Shown: positions 42,161 to 49,623 of the stretch, in pieces | Layout of the letters: every line of letters begins with the position of its first letter | How positions within the stretch are numbered: the stretch's first letter is position 1 | Assembly: GCF_000619945.1 (NCBI RefSeq) | Contig: NZ_JHVC01000001.1 | Coordinates: 186,001-250,000, forward strand | Length of the DNA: 64,000 nt | Reading direction: 5' to 3' | Origin: Clostridium lundense DSM 17049 | Lineage (GTDB): Bacteria > Bacillota > Clostridia > Clostridiales > Clostridiaceae | The notes under the pieces: generated by a model | What the model saw: the letters and a program-made list of their open reading frames with translations, nothing else | The model's database searches: none | Told to the model about the DNA's origin: nothing | Translations under genes and position numbers: made by a program

Positions 42161-43462
42161 TTATTCAACAGACCAAGTAGATTTTGTTACTTGTATTTTT
42201 TGGGCATTTTTTAAGTCGTAATGGGTAAATTCAAATTTCCCTTTGTCACCTGGATGTAAATAATTTGGATATACAAAGGTGGAAAAGGAGGCAATAACTT
42301 GGCCATTTGAATTATATATATCATAAAATATTTTAATAGAGTAAATAGGTTTTGTTCCTATGTTTTTTATTTCTCCACTAACAATAAAATCTCCATTTGA
42401 ATTTGTGTTACTAGTGCTATTTAATACTTTAACTGAGTTTATTTGATTCTTATTTTCTTCTTCAACAGCAGAAGCTATGGCTTGTTCAATTCGTTTCTTT
42501 TCTTCTTGTTCAAATTTATTCTTTTTTTCTTGTATTATTTTGGATAAAGATAAAAGTTTTTTATCAGTTTTATCAAATTGCAACCCTTTATTAATCTCTG
42601 TTAAAGCAGTATCAAAATTTTTTTTATTTAAGTATTCATTAGCATTGTTATAGGCAATATTACAAATTTGATTTTTTAACTCATTTAAAAGTTTTTTACT
42701 TTGTTCTGTATCTATAACTAAAACTTTTTCATACAATGGAATTAATTCTTCAAGACTTTTTTTATTTTTCATTTCATTTTTTACTAGAGCTAGTGATACA
42801 ACATTTCTCTTTTCTATTACTTTTTTATTTAAGTTTTTAAAAAATGGGCCGCTAGCATTAGATAAAGATTTTTCAGTACGAGTTACTAAATCTAAAGCCT
42901 CATCCAATTTATTTTGTTTAGTAAGTTTATCTACTTCGGTTAAGGTGTTATAAATATTTTTTCCATTATTCAAAAACTTTAAGTCAACTTGTAGTGATTC
43001 ATAATTAGGTCTTTTACCTAGTTCATCATTTATTAGAGAAAGAGATTTATCAATATCACCAGAAAGAGCTAAACTCTCAGCTTGTTTTTGTATAGAAAGA
43101 GTTTTCCAATTAGTATAATGTTCATAGCTATAGGTTATGACAACTACACTACAAGCAATTAAAGCAGATATAATTGGAAATAGAAAAACAGATTTACCAT
43201 TATCACTAGAATAGTCTTCTTCTATAATCTGTTCTTCAATATCTAAATCTTTTGGTGAAATTACATTCTTTAAAGAATCAGGTAAATTTTCTTCATTCCA
43301 TATAGGAGTCATAAGCAAAGTTTTGCTATTTTTATCTTCTTCATCTAATTTTGAATATATGTTATTTTTATTATCTATATTATCTAAAGATATTTTGCTT
43401 CCACAGTTAGGGCAAAATTTATCTTCAGTATTCAAGTAATGACCACAATCAGGACAAATCAT
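42161..43462 (-). CDS. zinc-ribbon, single-TM protein with coiled-coil/TPR-like and FxLYD domains
   Basis: A 433-aa protein. The N-terminal zinc ribbon is CPDCG...CPNCG (residues 3-22), followed by a cytoplasmic linker and one transmembrane helix (~92-110). A long helical extracellular region (~115-330) has TPR-like spacing, and a C-terminal FxLYD-type beta domain (~335-430) contains SGEIKNIGTKPIYSI. Zinc-ribbon/TM proteins of this type are commonly linked to envelope proteases or sigma systems. It is the first gene of the operon with the HtrA-like protease and may regulate or scaffold it. RBS AAGGAGG precedes the ATG. Confidence 0.85.
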   Translation of the reverse strand: MICPDCGHYLNTEDKFCPNCGSKISLDNIDNKNNIYSKLDEEDKNSKTLLMTPIWNEENLPDSLKNVISPKDLDIEEQIIEEDYSSDNGKSVFLFPIISALIACSVVVITYSYEHYTNWKTLSIQKQAESLALSGDIDKSLSLINDELGKRPNYESLQVDLKFLNNGKNIYNTLTEVDKLTKQNKLDEALDLVTRTEKSLSNASGPFFKNLNKKVIEKRNVVSLALVKNEMKNKKSLEELIPLYEKVLVIDTEQSKKLLNELKNQICNIAYNNANEYLNKKNFDTALTEINKGLQFDKTDKKLLSLSKIIQEKKNKFEQEEKKRIEQAIASAVEEENKNQINSVKVLNSTSNTNSNGDFIVSGEIKNIGTKPIYSIKIFYDIYNSNGQVIASFSTFVYPNYLHPGDKGKFEFTHYDLKNAQKIQVTKSTWSVE

Positions 43463-43637
43463 ATTAAAAACCTCCTTAATAATATTTATCGTCTATTGAA
43501 GTATATCATAAAAAATAATACACTTAGTATTTTATATTATTTATAGTAAATTTGTATATGGTAATTTGAAACATAGTAATATATATGGAATAATTATATT
43601 TAATGTGTATATAAGGGAGAACAATATAGATAAGAAT

Positions 43638-43675
43638 AAAATAAGCTGTGATTAGATTCTATCACAGCTTATTTT
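43638..43675 (-). terminator. terminator of the small basic-protein gene
   Basis: Perfect 15-bp stem AAAATAAGCTGTGAT / ATCACAGCTTATTTT just past the stop codon of the gene at 43686. Confidence 0.88.
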
Positions 43676-43685
43676 AATATTTAAA

Positions 43686-43856
43686 TTAATGATGGTGAGA
43701 AAGTTTGGATCGTTTGGTAAATTTACTACCATTGGAGTGGGAGCCTTTTTTCTCCCCATCTTCAATGCCTATATTTGCTCCATCTTTTGGGAACATCTTT
43801 CTAAGTTCAGCATTACTTTTATGATCGGATTTTAAATGGCTTTTATTATTATCCAT
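43686..43856 (-). CDS. small hydrophilic protein (56 aa) with terminal His triplet
   Basis: A short gene running from the ATG at 43856 to the TAA at 43686. It begins MDNNKSHLKSDHKSNAEL and ends KLSHHH. AAGGAGTG is eight bases before the ATG and a strong terminator follows, both of which support a real gene. The protein is highly charged with five Lys/His-rich clusters, one central hydrophobic patch (RKMFPKDGANIGI) and no cysteine. I do not recognise a family; small DNA- or metal-binding or spore-associated roles are possible but unsupported. Confidence 0.7.
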   Translation of the reverse strand: MDNNKSHLKSDHKSNAELRKMFPKDGANIGIEDGEKKGSHSNGSKFTKRSKLSHHH

Positions 43857-43959
43857 AAAAATCACTCCTTGGAATACTTATTACAGTGTATTGTGGAAAA
43901 AGGTAATGTGATATTAATAGTTTATCCAACAAGTTTAAAAATATGTTTTTAAAAATATG

Positions 43960-44229
43960 TTATTTAATACTTATAATATATTTAATCATAATAACACCTT
44001 GAAGAATAAATATTAAAGGAATACCTAAAGTGAATTTTTTATGTTTTGTTTTATGTCTAAATATATACATACCTGAAAGTATACCTAAACTACCAAAAAT
44101 AGAAGCTATAAAAAATAGTTTGTTTTCAGGAATTCTCCATTTACCTTTTATTGCATTATTTTTATCTATACCCATAGAGAGTATTCCATATAAATTTATA
44201 AAAATTAAGTAGTATAAAATGTATTTCAT
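43960..44229 (-). CDS. DUF1294 small membrane protein
   Basis: An 89-aa protein with three hydrophobic segments and the DUF1294 signature: MGIDKNNAIKGKWRIPENKLFFIASIFGS (in parts, DK.A....RIPE..L) and FRHKTKHKKFTLGIP. Function is unknown across the family. RBS TAGGAGG precedes the ATG. Monocistronic. Confidence 0.85.
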   Translation of the reverse strand: MKYILYYLIFINLYGILSMGIDKNNAIKGKWRIPENKLFFIASIFGSLGILSGMYIFRHKTKHKKFTLGIPLIFILQGVIMIKYIISIK

Positions 44230-44331
44230 ATTTTGCCTCCTAATTGTATCAAGAATAGCATTATAGCATAATCTCTTATTTAATTAAATTATACTATAAG
44301 TGGATAGGATGGAATAGTAATAACTTTTTTA

Positions 44332-44360
44332 TTGACAAAAGAAATGACTTAAATTATAAT
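44332..44360 (+). promoter_or_regulatory. consensus sigma-A promoter of the 4Fe-4S membrane protein gene
   Basis: TTGACA (44332-44337), 17-bp spacer, TATAAT (44355-44360). A perfect match to consensus, so it would be strong unless repressed by a protein bound to the operator that immediately follows. Confidence 0.92.
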
Positions 44361-44382
44361 TATACCATACGGGGGTATAGTA
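44361..44382 (+). promoter_or_regulatory. CsoR-family operator
   Basis: TACCATACGGGGGTATAG directly after the -10 box resembles the CsoR operator of Bacillus copZA as I recall it (TACCCTACGGGGGTATGG type). The G5 run is striking in this AT-rich DNA. A CsoR/CstR-class repressor sensing copper or sulfur species is expected; no such gene is in the window. Confidence 0.7.
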
Positions 44383-44403
44383 ATTATATTAGGAGGAATA
44401 TAA

Positions 44404-45048
44404 ATGAATAAGATAAAAAATTTTTGGAGTAATTACTCATATATTATCTTAATTGTATTTTTAATATTAGGTTTAGTTGATTTTAGATTTTCAATTGTAG
44501 CTATCATATGTATGCTAGCACCTATTGTATTTGCACTAATGAGAAAAGGAAGGTATTGGTGTGGAAATATTTGTCCAAGAGGAAACTTTTATGATAGAGT
44601 GGTTTCAAGATTTAGTAATAATAAAAAATCAGCTAAATTTTTTACGAGTCCATATTTTAGAGGGATAGTAATAATTTTTATGTTTTATATGTTTGGCGCA
44701 GGGGTATATAGTAATTGGGGAAATCTTTATGGTATAGGCATGGTATTTTATAGAATGATAGTAGTAACTACTTTAGTAGGCATATCTCTTTCGTTTTTTT
44801 ATAACAGTAGAATTTGGTGTAATTTTTGTCCCATGGGAAGTTTAGCTGCATTAATAACACGTTTAAAGAAAAATAACAGCTATATAAAGATAAATAATAG
44901 TTGTATAAGCTGTAAGATTTGTGAAAAAAAATGTCCTATGAATATTGCTCCATACCAATATAAAGATGAGGGAATAATAAATAATGTAGATTGCATAAAG
45001 TGTGGAAAGTGTGCAATAACTTGTCCTAAAAACTATATAGAAGTTTAA
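44404..45048 (+). CDS. 4Fe-4S polyferredoxin membrane protein (NapH/CcoG-like)
   Basis: A 214-aa protein with four transmembrane helices. Two NapH-type cysteine motifs follow membrane segments (YWCGNICPRGNFYDR and IWCNFCPMGSLAAL), and the C-terminus carries two 4Fe-4S ferredoxin clusters (CISCKICEKKCPMN and CIKCGKCAITCPKN). Such proteins move electrons from quinol or ferredoxin across the membrane. The promoter carries a CsoR-type operator, so expression probably responds to copper or reactive sulfur. AGGAGG precedes the ATG. Monocistronic with a hairpin after the stop. Confidence 0.9.
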   Translation: MNKIKNFWSNYSYIILIVFLILGLVDFRFSIVAIICMLAPIVFALMRKGRYWCGNICPRGNFYDRVVSRFSNNKKSAKFFTSPYFRGIVIIFMFYMFGAGVYSNWGNLYGIGMVFYRMIVVTTLVGISLSFFYNSRIWCNFCPMGSLAALITRLKKNNSYIKINNSCISCKICEKKCPMNIAPYQYKDEGIINNVDCIKCGKCAITCPKNYIEV

Positions 45049-45050
45049 TT

Positions 45051-45086
45051 ATAGAGGATGATTTTGTAGAAAAAATCATCCTCTAT
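45051..45086 (+). terminator. hairpin terminator after the polyferredoxin gene
   Basis: 15-bp stem ATAGAGGATGATTTT / AAAATCATCCTCTAT; the T-run after it is weak. Confidence 0.7.
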
Positions 45087-45104
45087 TGTTACCATTTTGT
45101 TACC
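45086..45104 (+). promoter_or_regulatory. 11-bp-spaced TTGTTACC direct repeat upstream of the divergent sigma gene
   Basis: TTGTTACC at 45086-45093 and at 45097-45104, one helical turn apart, ahead of the gene at 45170. The same octamer occurs inverted near the two-component promoter (31129-31136). It may be a regulator site. Confidence 0.35.
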
Positions 45105-45169
45105 TAAACAGTATACAAGTGGGTTATTATATAATTAAGATATAGAGTTTTTATGTAGGAGGATAATAT

Positions 45170-45634
45170 ATGTATGAGGATATTACCATGGTTAGGGAAA
45201 TACTAAATGGTAAATACGATTACTTTGATAAATTAATATATAAATATGAAAAAATAGTATATATATTTATATATGCTTTAGTTGGGGAGGAGAGTTGCTC
45301 TAAGGAAATATGTAAAAGGGTATTTATTAAAGTATATAATAATTTATATAAGTATAATATAAATTATAAGTTACTTAATTGGGTATTAAATATAGCAGTA
45401 GAAGAATATAAATTATATATAAGAGAAAATAAAAATATTGAAGTTAAGAACAATTATTTAAACTTATTAAATATGGAGGACAAATGCATTTTACTATTGA
45501 AAAAATTAAAAGTACAATTATCTTTTAATGATATTGGGGAAATACTAAATATAAGTGAATTAAGTGCAAGAAGAAAATATAGATTTATAATACAGAATTA
45601 TAAAAAAGAAAGTGATATGGTAAGGCAGCATTAG
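45170..45634 (+). CDS. divergent ECF-like sigma factor
   Basis: A 154-aa protein with weak sigma-70 similarity. The region-2-like helices are at ~8-75 (DYFDKLIYKYEKIVYIFIYAL, SKEICKRVFIKVYNNLYKY) and the region-4-like helix-turn-helix is at ~112-140 (LSFNDIGEILNISELSARRKYRF). Both are more diverged than in the ECF at 4046, and the acidic linker is missing, so it may be an alternative or degenerate sigma. AGGAGGATAAT precedes the ATG. The membrane gene 39 bp downstream is probably co-transcribed, but it does not look like an anti-sigma factor. Confidence 0.65.
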   Translation: MYEDITMVREILNGKYDYFDKLIYKYEKIVYIFIYALVGEESCSKEICKRVFIKVYNNLYKYNINYKLLNWVLNIAVEEYKLYIRENKNIEVKNNYLNLLNMEDKCILLLKKLKVQLSFNDIGEILNISELSARRKYRFIIQNYKKESDMVRQH

Positions 45635-45673
45635 GAGAATTTGGCATCAGAGCAATGAAAAAGGAGTTAGTGA

Positions 45674-46444
45674 ATGAAAGAGTTGTTTAGAAGACAAAGT
45701 CTTTTAGGAGTTAGAGTTATTGTAGTGATTTATCTAATACTATACATCTCTTTTTTATTCATGGATTTAAAATATGGCAACGCGGTAAATAATCCTAGTT
45801 ATCTTATAAAATATATGTGCATATTACTAAATTTTCTTATAGCTTTATTTATTGGTGATTATGATTATAGTAAATATGACAAAATATATTTAATAACCGC
45901 ACTGTTCTTTACTGCGTTAGCAGATTTTACATTGACTTTTATAGGAAACTATACTTTAGGAGTGCTATTTTTTTGTATAGTGCAGTTAAGTTATATAAAA
46001 AGGCATAGTAAAAAGCCTAAAGACAAAAGAAATAATATTATTTTGATAAGCTTATTTTTATTAACAAACTTTTTTATAACTTTTAATGTAAATAATGTTT
46101 CGCTTTTGTATTTAAAAGAAACAGATAGGAAGCTATTATTCATAGCAGCCGTATATTTTTCATTACTTTTAACTAGTTTAATAAGAGCATTTTCTGTTTC
46201 AAAGAGTGATTATTATTCAGATGCATCTAAATATTTTATTTTTATTGGAATGATATTATTTTTTTTATGTGATATAAATGTTGGTGTATACAATGTTTTG
46301 AGGTTTATGAGTGGATTTCCCAAGGATTATTTTCTTAAGAATGTAACTGGATTTTTAATATGGTTTTTTTATGCACCATCTCAATTATTATTAGCTTTAA
46401 GCGGATACAATATATATGGTTATAAAAAAGAACATACTAAGTGA
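45674..46444 (+). CDS. YhhN-like (lysoplasmalogenase-family) membrane protein
   Basis: A 256-aa integral membrane protein with about eight hydrophobic helices. The spaced acidic residues ALADFTLT and FFLCDINVGVYN match the YhhN/TMEM86 pattern, a family that includes lysoplasmalogenases hydrolysing the vinyl-ether bond of lysoplasmalogens. Clostridia do make plasmalogens, so the substrate would be present, but enzymatic activity is inferred. It is preceded closely by the divergent sigma gene. The 3' end of the coding region forms one arm of the terminator. Confidence 0.65.
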   Translation: MKELFRRQSLLGVRVIVVIYLILYISFLFMDLKYGNAVNNPSYLIKYMCILLNFLIALFIGDYDYSKYDKIYLITALFFTALADFTLTFIGNYTLGVLFFCIVQLSYIKRHSKKPKDKRNNIILISLFLLTNFFITFNVNNVSLLYLKETDRKLLFIAAVYFSLLLTSLIRAFSVSKSDYYSDASKYFIFIGMILFFLCDINVGVYNVLRFMSGFPKDYFLKNVTGFLIWFFYAPSQLLLALSGYNIYGYKKEHTK

Positions 46445-46470
46445 TAAAACCACTTAGTATGTTCTTTTTT
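46424..46470. terminator. 20-bp perfect bidirectional terminator overlapping the YhhN-like CDS end
   Basis: AAAAAAGAACATACTAAGTG pairs perfectly with 46451-46470 around loop ATAAAAC. The 5' arm encodes the last residues and includes part of the stop codon. It serves the converging phosphoribosyltransferase gene as well. Confidence 0.93.
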
Positions 46471-46478
46471 ATAGGAAT

Positions 46479-47045
46479 TTAGAAATCACTTGATCCTAAA
46501 TAGTTCCCTGGAAACAGAGGAAGTTTTTCTAAAAATATTATATCTCCTCTTTTATGTGCATCGCCTTCAGCAAGAATGGCAGCTTTTGCTACTATTATCC
46601 CTCCTGCTTTTTCTACTAATCTTTCTACAGCAAGTAGAGATTCTCCAGTACTTATAACATCATCTATTATAGCAACCTTCTTTCCTTTTATTTTTTTTTC
46701 ATCTAATCCATCTAAACAAAGTATTTGTTTCTTTTGAGAGGTTATAGAAACAACTTCATCTACAATTGGAGCATCCATATATGGTTTTATACTTTTTCTT
46801 GCTACTATATATTCTTTCATTTCTAAAATCTTTGATATTTCGTAGACTAAAGGAATTCCTTTTGCCTCTGCAGTAACTAGTACATCAACTTTTGGCAATT
46901 TTTTAGCGAGAAGAGGGGCAGTTTTAGCTATAAGTTCAGTATCTCCTAATATAACAAAGCTAGCTATAGTAAGATTTTCATTTATTTTAATTAAGGGTAA
47001 TTCTCTTTTTACCCCTGCAATATTTAATGTATATGTGTTACTCAT
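46479..47045 (-). CDS. type I phosphoribosyltransferase (purine, adenine/xanthine PRT-like)
   Basis: A 188-aa enzyme joining PRPP to a purine base. The PRPP-binding loop is VAIIDDVISTGESLLA, and a second conserved segment is LVTAEAKGIPLVYEIS. The length and order fit adenine- or xanthine-type phosphoribosyltransferases, but the base cannot be named from the motif. It is 40 bp downstream of an NCS2 permease that sits behind a guanine-type riboswitch, so the pair probably imports and activates a 6-oxopurine, guanine, hypoxanthine or xanthine. AGGAGG precedes the ATG. Confidence 0.88.
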   Translation of the reverse strand: MSNTYTLNIAGVKRELPLIKINENLTIASFVILGDTELIAKTAPLLAKKLPKVDVLVTAEAKGIPLVYEISKILEMKEYIVARKSIKPYMDAPIVDEVVSITSQKKQILCLDGLDEKKIKGKKVAIIDDVISTGESLLAVERLVEKAGGIIVAKAAILAEGDAHKRGDIIFLEKLPLFPGNYLGSSDF

Positions 47046-47085
47046 TTTAAAGTCCTCCTATTTTATATTAAACTACTCTGTAAAT

Positions 47086-48147
47086 CTATACGCTTGGTAA
47101 TAAAATTTTTATTGCAATTCCTGCTAACATACCAAAGAATGGATCTGAAATAGCAGTAACAGCCATAGTAACTCCGCCTATAAGTTGTCCGTTTGGCAAT
47201 GTGGAAGTAAGAGCTGAAGCTGCATTGCCAGGTACTGTTACTATAGCACCTAGTACAAATAAGAAACCAGATATGGATTCTGCAGGAATGTATTTACCTA
47301 TCCTTGGTAGTAGTCCTGTTACTAAAATTAAAGCCATTATAAGCATCATAACTACTCCAGACATAACAGGGTGTGGTGCACTACCTGTGGCAGATATAAT
47401 GGATTCTACAGGGCCTCCTCCAAAGGCAGAAGATGCCATATCTGCTACACTGCTTATTATAGAAAGCTTGTCTATATTCACATTAGAATTAGCTATTTCT
47501 CCCGTTATTTTTCCAAAGGCAATATTAGCCCCGATATTAAGACAAACCATTCCTAATGCTCCACGTAGTATTTTTGGGGAGATAATAGGTTTTTGAAATG
47601 TTATTTTTTCTTTCTCAACAGAATGATTGTGAAAATTTTTATTGGAAATGTTAACGAATATACTAGATAGAACAACAGAAGCGGTTATAGTATATACTAG
47701 ATCCTTAGTTAAAAAATAAGTTATAACTCCAGATATGGTAGAAATAGAACCTATAATTTTATTTTTCTTAGTCATTTCTATAGAAACTTTTGCTAGCATT
47801 ATACCAACACCAGCCATCATTCCAGATGTAATAACAGGTCCAATAAAAGTTACTATCTTTTCAAGTAGACCGAAGATACCAATAATGGTCATAATTAAAC
47901 CACCATAAAAAATCATGGAAAGTCTTTCTTTTAAATTATCACCTATTGTTCCTGCTAAAGTTATGGTTTCTGCCTGGAAAGAAATAGGGGCTACAGAGCC
48001 TACCATGGTATTTCCAATAGCTCCTACAAGAAAAGCTAGTGCTGTAGGAACAGAAGCAAACCCAAATGAAAGTGCTAGAAGACCTTGAGGAAGGCCGTTT
48101 AATAGTACACTTATGATTGCTAATAAATCTTTTAAATAAATTTCCAT
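47086..48147 (-). CDS. NCS2-family purine permease
   Basis: A membrane transporter of about 353 aa with ~12 hydrophobic segments. The Ala/Gly-rich VGSVAPISFQAETITLAG and SSAFGGGPVESIISATGSAP match NCS2-type xanthine/uracil/guanine permeases; the chain is shorter than the ~430-aa norm. An upstream extension to 48201 is rejected: AAAGGAG at 48158-48164 is spaced for ATG 48147 and the region before it is the riboswitch aptamer. The substrate is inferred to be guanine or a related oxopurine from the C74-type aptamer. Confidence 0.88.
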   Translation of the reverse strand: MEIYLKDLLAIISVLLNGLPQGLLALSFGFASVPTALAFLVGAIGNTMVGSVAPISFQAETITLAGTIGDNLKERLSMIFYGGLIMTIIGIFGLLEKIVTFIGPVITSGMMAGVGIMLAKVSIEMTKKNKIIGSISTISGVITYFLTKDLVYTITASVVLSSIFVNISNKNFHNHSVEKEKITFQKPIISPKILRGALGMVCLNIGANIAFGKITGEIANSNVNIDKLSIISSVADMASSAFGGGPVESIISATGSAPHPVMSGVVMMLIMALILVTGLLPRIGKYIPAESISGFLFVLGAIVTVPGNAASALTSTLPNGQLIGGVTMAVTAISDPFFGMLAGIAIKILLPSV

Positions 48148-48163
48148 TTTTATATGTCTCCTT

Positions 48164-48228
48164 TCATAGTGGGATTTTTTACGGAAATCCCGTAGATACA
48201 ACTGGACCGTATTACCAGAAATATATGA
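48164..48228 (-). ncRNA. purine riboswitch, guanine type
   Basis: Read on the minus strand: P1 TCATA/TATGA; P2 CTGG...CCAG; L2 AATACGG; J2/3 GTATCTAC (canonical GTTTCTAC; the changed base is the flipped-out position 48); P3 GGGATT/AAATCCC around L3 TCCGTAA; J3/1 ACTATG. The base corresponding to position 74 is C, which specifies guanine or hypoxanthine rather than adenine. The 3' arm of P1 overlaps the first base of the permease Shine-Dalgarno sequence, and no terminator hairpin fits between aptamer and ATG, so control is probably translational. Confidence 0.9.
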
Positions 48229-48239
48229 TTACGAACATT

Positions 48240-48287
48240 TATGGTTAACCATACAATATTTATAACATATGATACGAATAATTTCAA
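48240..48287 (-). promoter_or_regulatory. promoter and palindrome of the purine permease operon
   Basis: On the minus strand, TTGAAA (48287-48282), 17-bp spacer, TATAAA (48264-48259), then the perfect 14-bp palindrome TATGGTTAACCATA (48253-48240) at the predicted start site. The palindrome could bind a second regulator. Confidence 0.75.
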
Positions 48288-48408
48288 TATATAAATGTAA
48301 AAATGTTGGTTTTAATGTAATATTGTATAATATTTTGAGAAAATATTGCAGAATTTAGCCCATGAATATTATTCTTAATACTTCCATTTAAAAAAATTCT
48401 ATCTAAAG

Positions 48409-48424
48409 TAAGAATCACTTGATA
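48409..48424 (+). repeat. third copy of the TAAGAATTACTTGATA repeat
   Basis: TAAGAATCACTTGATA matches the repeats at 1099 and 1133 in 15 of 16 positions. It lies upstream of the birA terminator in an otherwise empty interval. Confidence 0.5.
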
Positions 48425-48433
48425 TTAATATGT

Positions 48434-48467
48434 GAAAAAAATAGAGAACCGAATAAATCAGTTCTCT
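48434..48467 (-). terminator. terminator of birA
   Basis: Minus strand: stem AGAGAAC / GTTCTCT followed by a T-run (the A7 tract before 48443 on the plus strand). Confidence 0.82.
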
Positions 48468-48473
48468 AACTTT

Positions 48474-49460
48474 TTATACATAGCCGTACAATCCTCTAAT
48501 AGACACTTCACCAGAGATTACAGCTTCTGTTTTTCCATTTTCATATTGTACTATAAGTCTACCATCACTATCTATATCTATAGCTTTACCTAGGGTAGAG
48601 GTATTTCTGTTTATAATTTTAATTTTTCTTCCTAGCAATATAGAATATTTTTTACAAATTTCTATTGAAGAATTTAATGACGAGCTACTTAAAAAGTCAT
48701 CATAAAGAAGCTCAAAATTGTTTAGAAGTTTTCCTGTTAACTCTTTTCTATTTATGCTTTTTCCTTCCTCAATTTTTAAAGATGTAGCTACCTCTTTTAA
48801 ATCTTTAGGAATTTCTTGTGGATCAATATTAACATTTATGCCTATACCTAAAACCACATAGTTTACCATATTTAGTTCTCCACTCATTTCTGTTAAGATA
48901 CCACAAACCTTTTTACTATTTATTACTATGTCATTAGGCCATTTTATATAAGTAGTTATTCCCATGTCTAAAATGGATTTGCAAACAGCAGCTCCAGCCA
49001 CTTGAGTTACTTTTGCTACATTCATAGGATCTATATCTGGTTTTAAAATAATAGAAAGCCAAATACCTTTCCCTTTAGGAGAGCACCAGTTTCTGCCTAG
49101 TCTGCCCCGGGCACCAGTTTGCTCTTCACTAATAATTACAGTACCATTTTCTTCTCCTAAGGATGCTAGTTCTTTAGCTTTGGTATTAGTAGAATCTATT
49201 GAGTTAAAATATACAAGTTTTTTACCTATATATTTTGTATTTAAATATTCTTTTATCTCATGAAAGGTAAGTATATCAGGTGAAGCTATCAATTTATATC
49301 CTTTTTTAGATACAGATTCAATCTCATAACCTTCTTCTTTTAGGGTATTCATATATTTCCAAATGGAAGTTCTAGTAACTCCCAATTTTTCGCTGATATA
49401 TTGCCCAGATATAAAGGAATTACTATTTTTTTTAAGTAAATTTAATATTTCTTCTTTCAC
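48474..49460 (-). CDS. birA: bifunctional biotin operon repressor/biotin-[acetyl-CoA-carboxylase] ligase BirA
   Basis: A 328-aa protein. The N-terminal winged helix is at ~1-60 (ISGQYISEKLGVTRTSIWKYMNTL). The central ligase domain has the biotinyl-5'-AMP loop GARGRLGRNW and the catalytic Lys in YIKWPNDIVIN, then KVCGILTEMSGE. A C-terminal SH3-like cap follows (~280-328). It activates biotin to the adenylate, biotinylates carboxylases and, with bound adenylate, represses biotin genes. AGGAG is eight bases from GTG 49460; an earlier GTG at 49469 is too close to it. Confidence 0.95.
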   Translation of the reverse strand: MKEEILNLLKKNSNSFISGQYISEKLGVTRTSIWKYMNTLKEEGYEIESVSKKGYKLIASPDILTFHEIKEYLNTKYIGKKLVYFNSIDSTNTKAKELASLGEENGTVIISEEQTGARGRLGRNWCSPKGKGIWLSIILKPDIDPMNVAKVTQVAGAAVCKSILDMGITTYIKWPNDIVINSKKVCGILTEMSGELNMVNYVVLGIGINVNIDPQEIPKDLKEVATSLKIEEGKSINRKELTGKLLNNFELLYDDFLSSSSLNSSIEICKKYSILLGRKIKIINRNTSTLGKAIDIDSDGRLIVQYENGKTEAVISGEVSIRGLYGYV

Positions 49461-49558
49461 TAAAATCACTCCTAAGTAATATTAATATAATTATATCATT
49501 ATATTTGAACAATATTTTAAATTAATTCCATTATTGTTTATTTTTCGAGAAAAAATGA

Positions 49559-49592
49559 TATAATTTATATGAACTAAGTTTCATATAAATTA
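49559..49592 (+). promoter_or_regulatory. -10 box plus 13-bp inverted repeat upstream of degV
   Basis: TATAAT (49559-49564) overlaps an inverted repeat TAATTTATATGAA / TTCATATAAATTA (49561-49573 and 49580-49592, 6-bp loop). The position over the start site suggests an operator for a repressor of the DegV-family gene. Confidence 0.55.
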
Positions 49593-49623
49593 CAAATAAT
49601 TAATAACAAAGGAGTAATTCACC

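Noticed and set aside
44030..44212. 60-aa plus-strand frame opposite the DUF1294 gene
   Set aside because: Shadow of the DUF1294 frame, which has clear family motifs and an RBS.
48240..48253. BirA operator because GTTAAC is present and birA is nearby
   Set aside because: The palindrome belongs to the purine permease promoter and has the wrong spacing for a two-half-site BirA operator with a long central gap.
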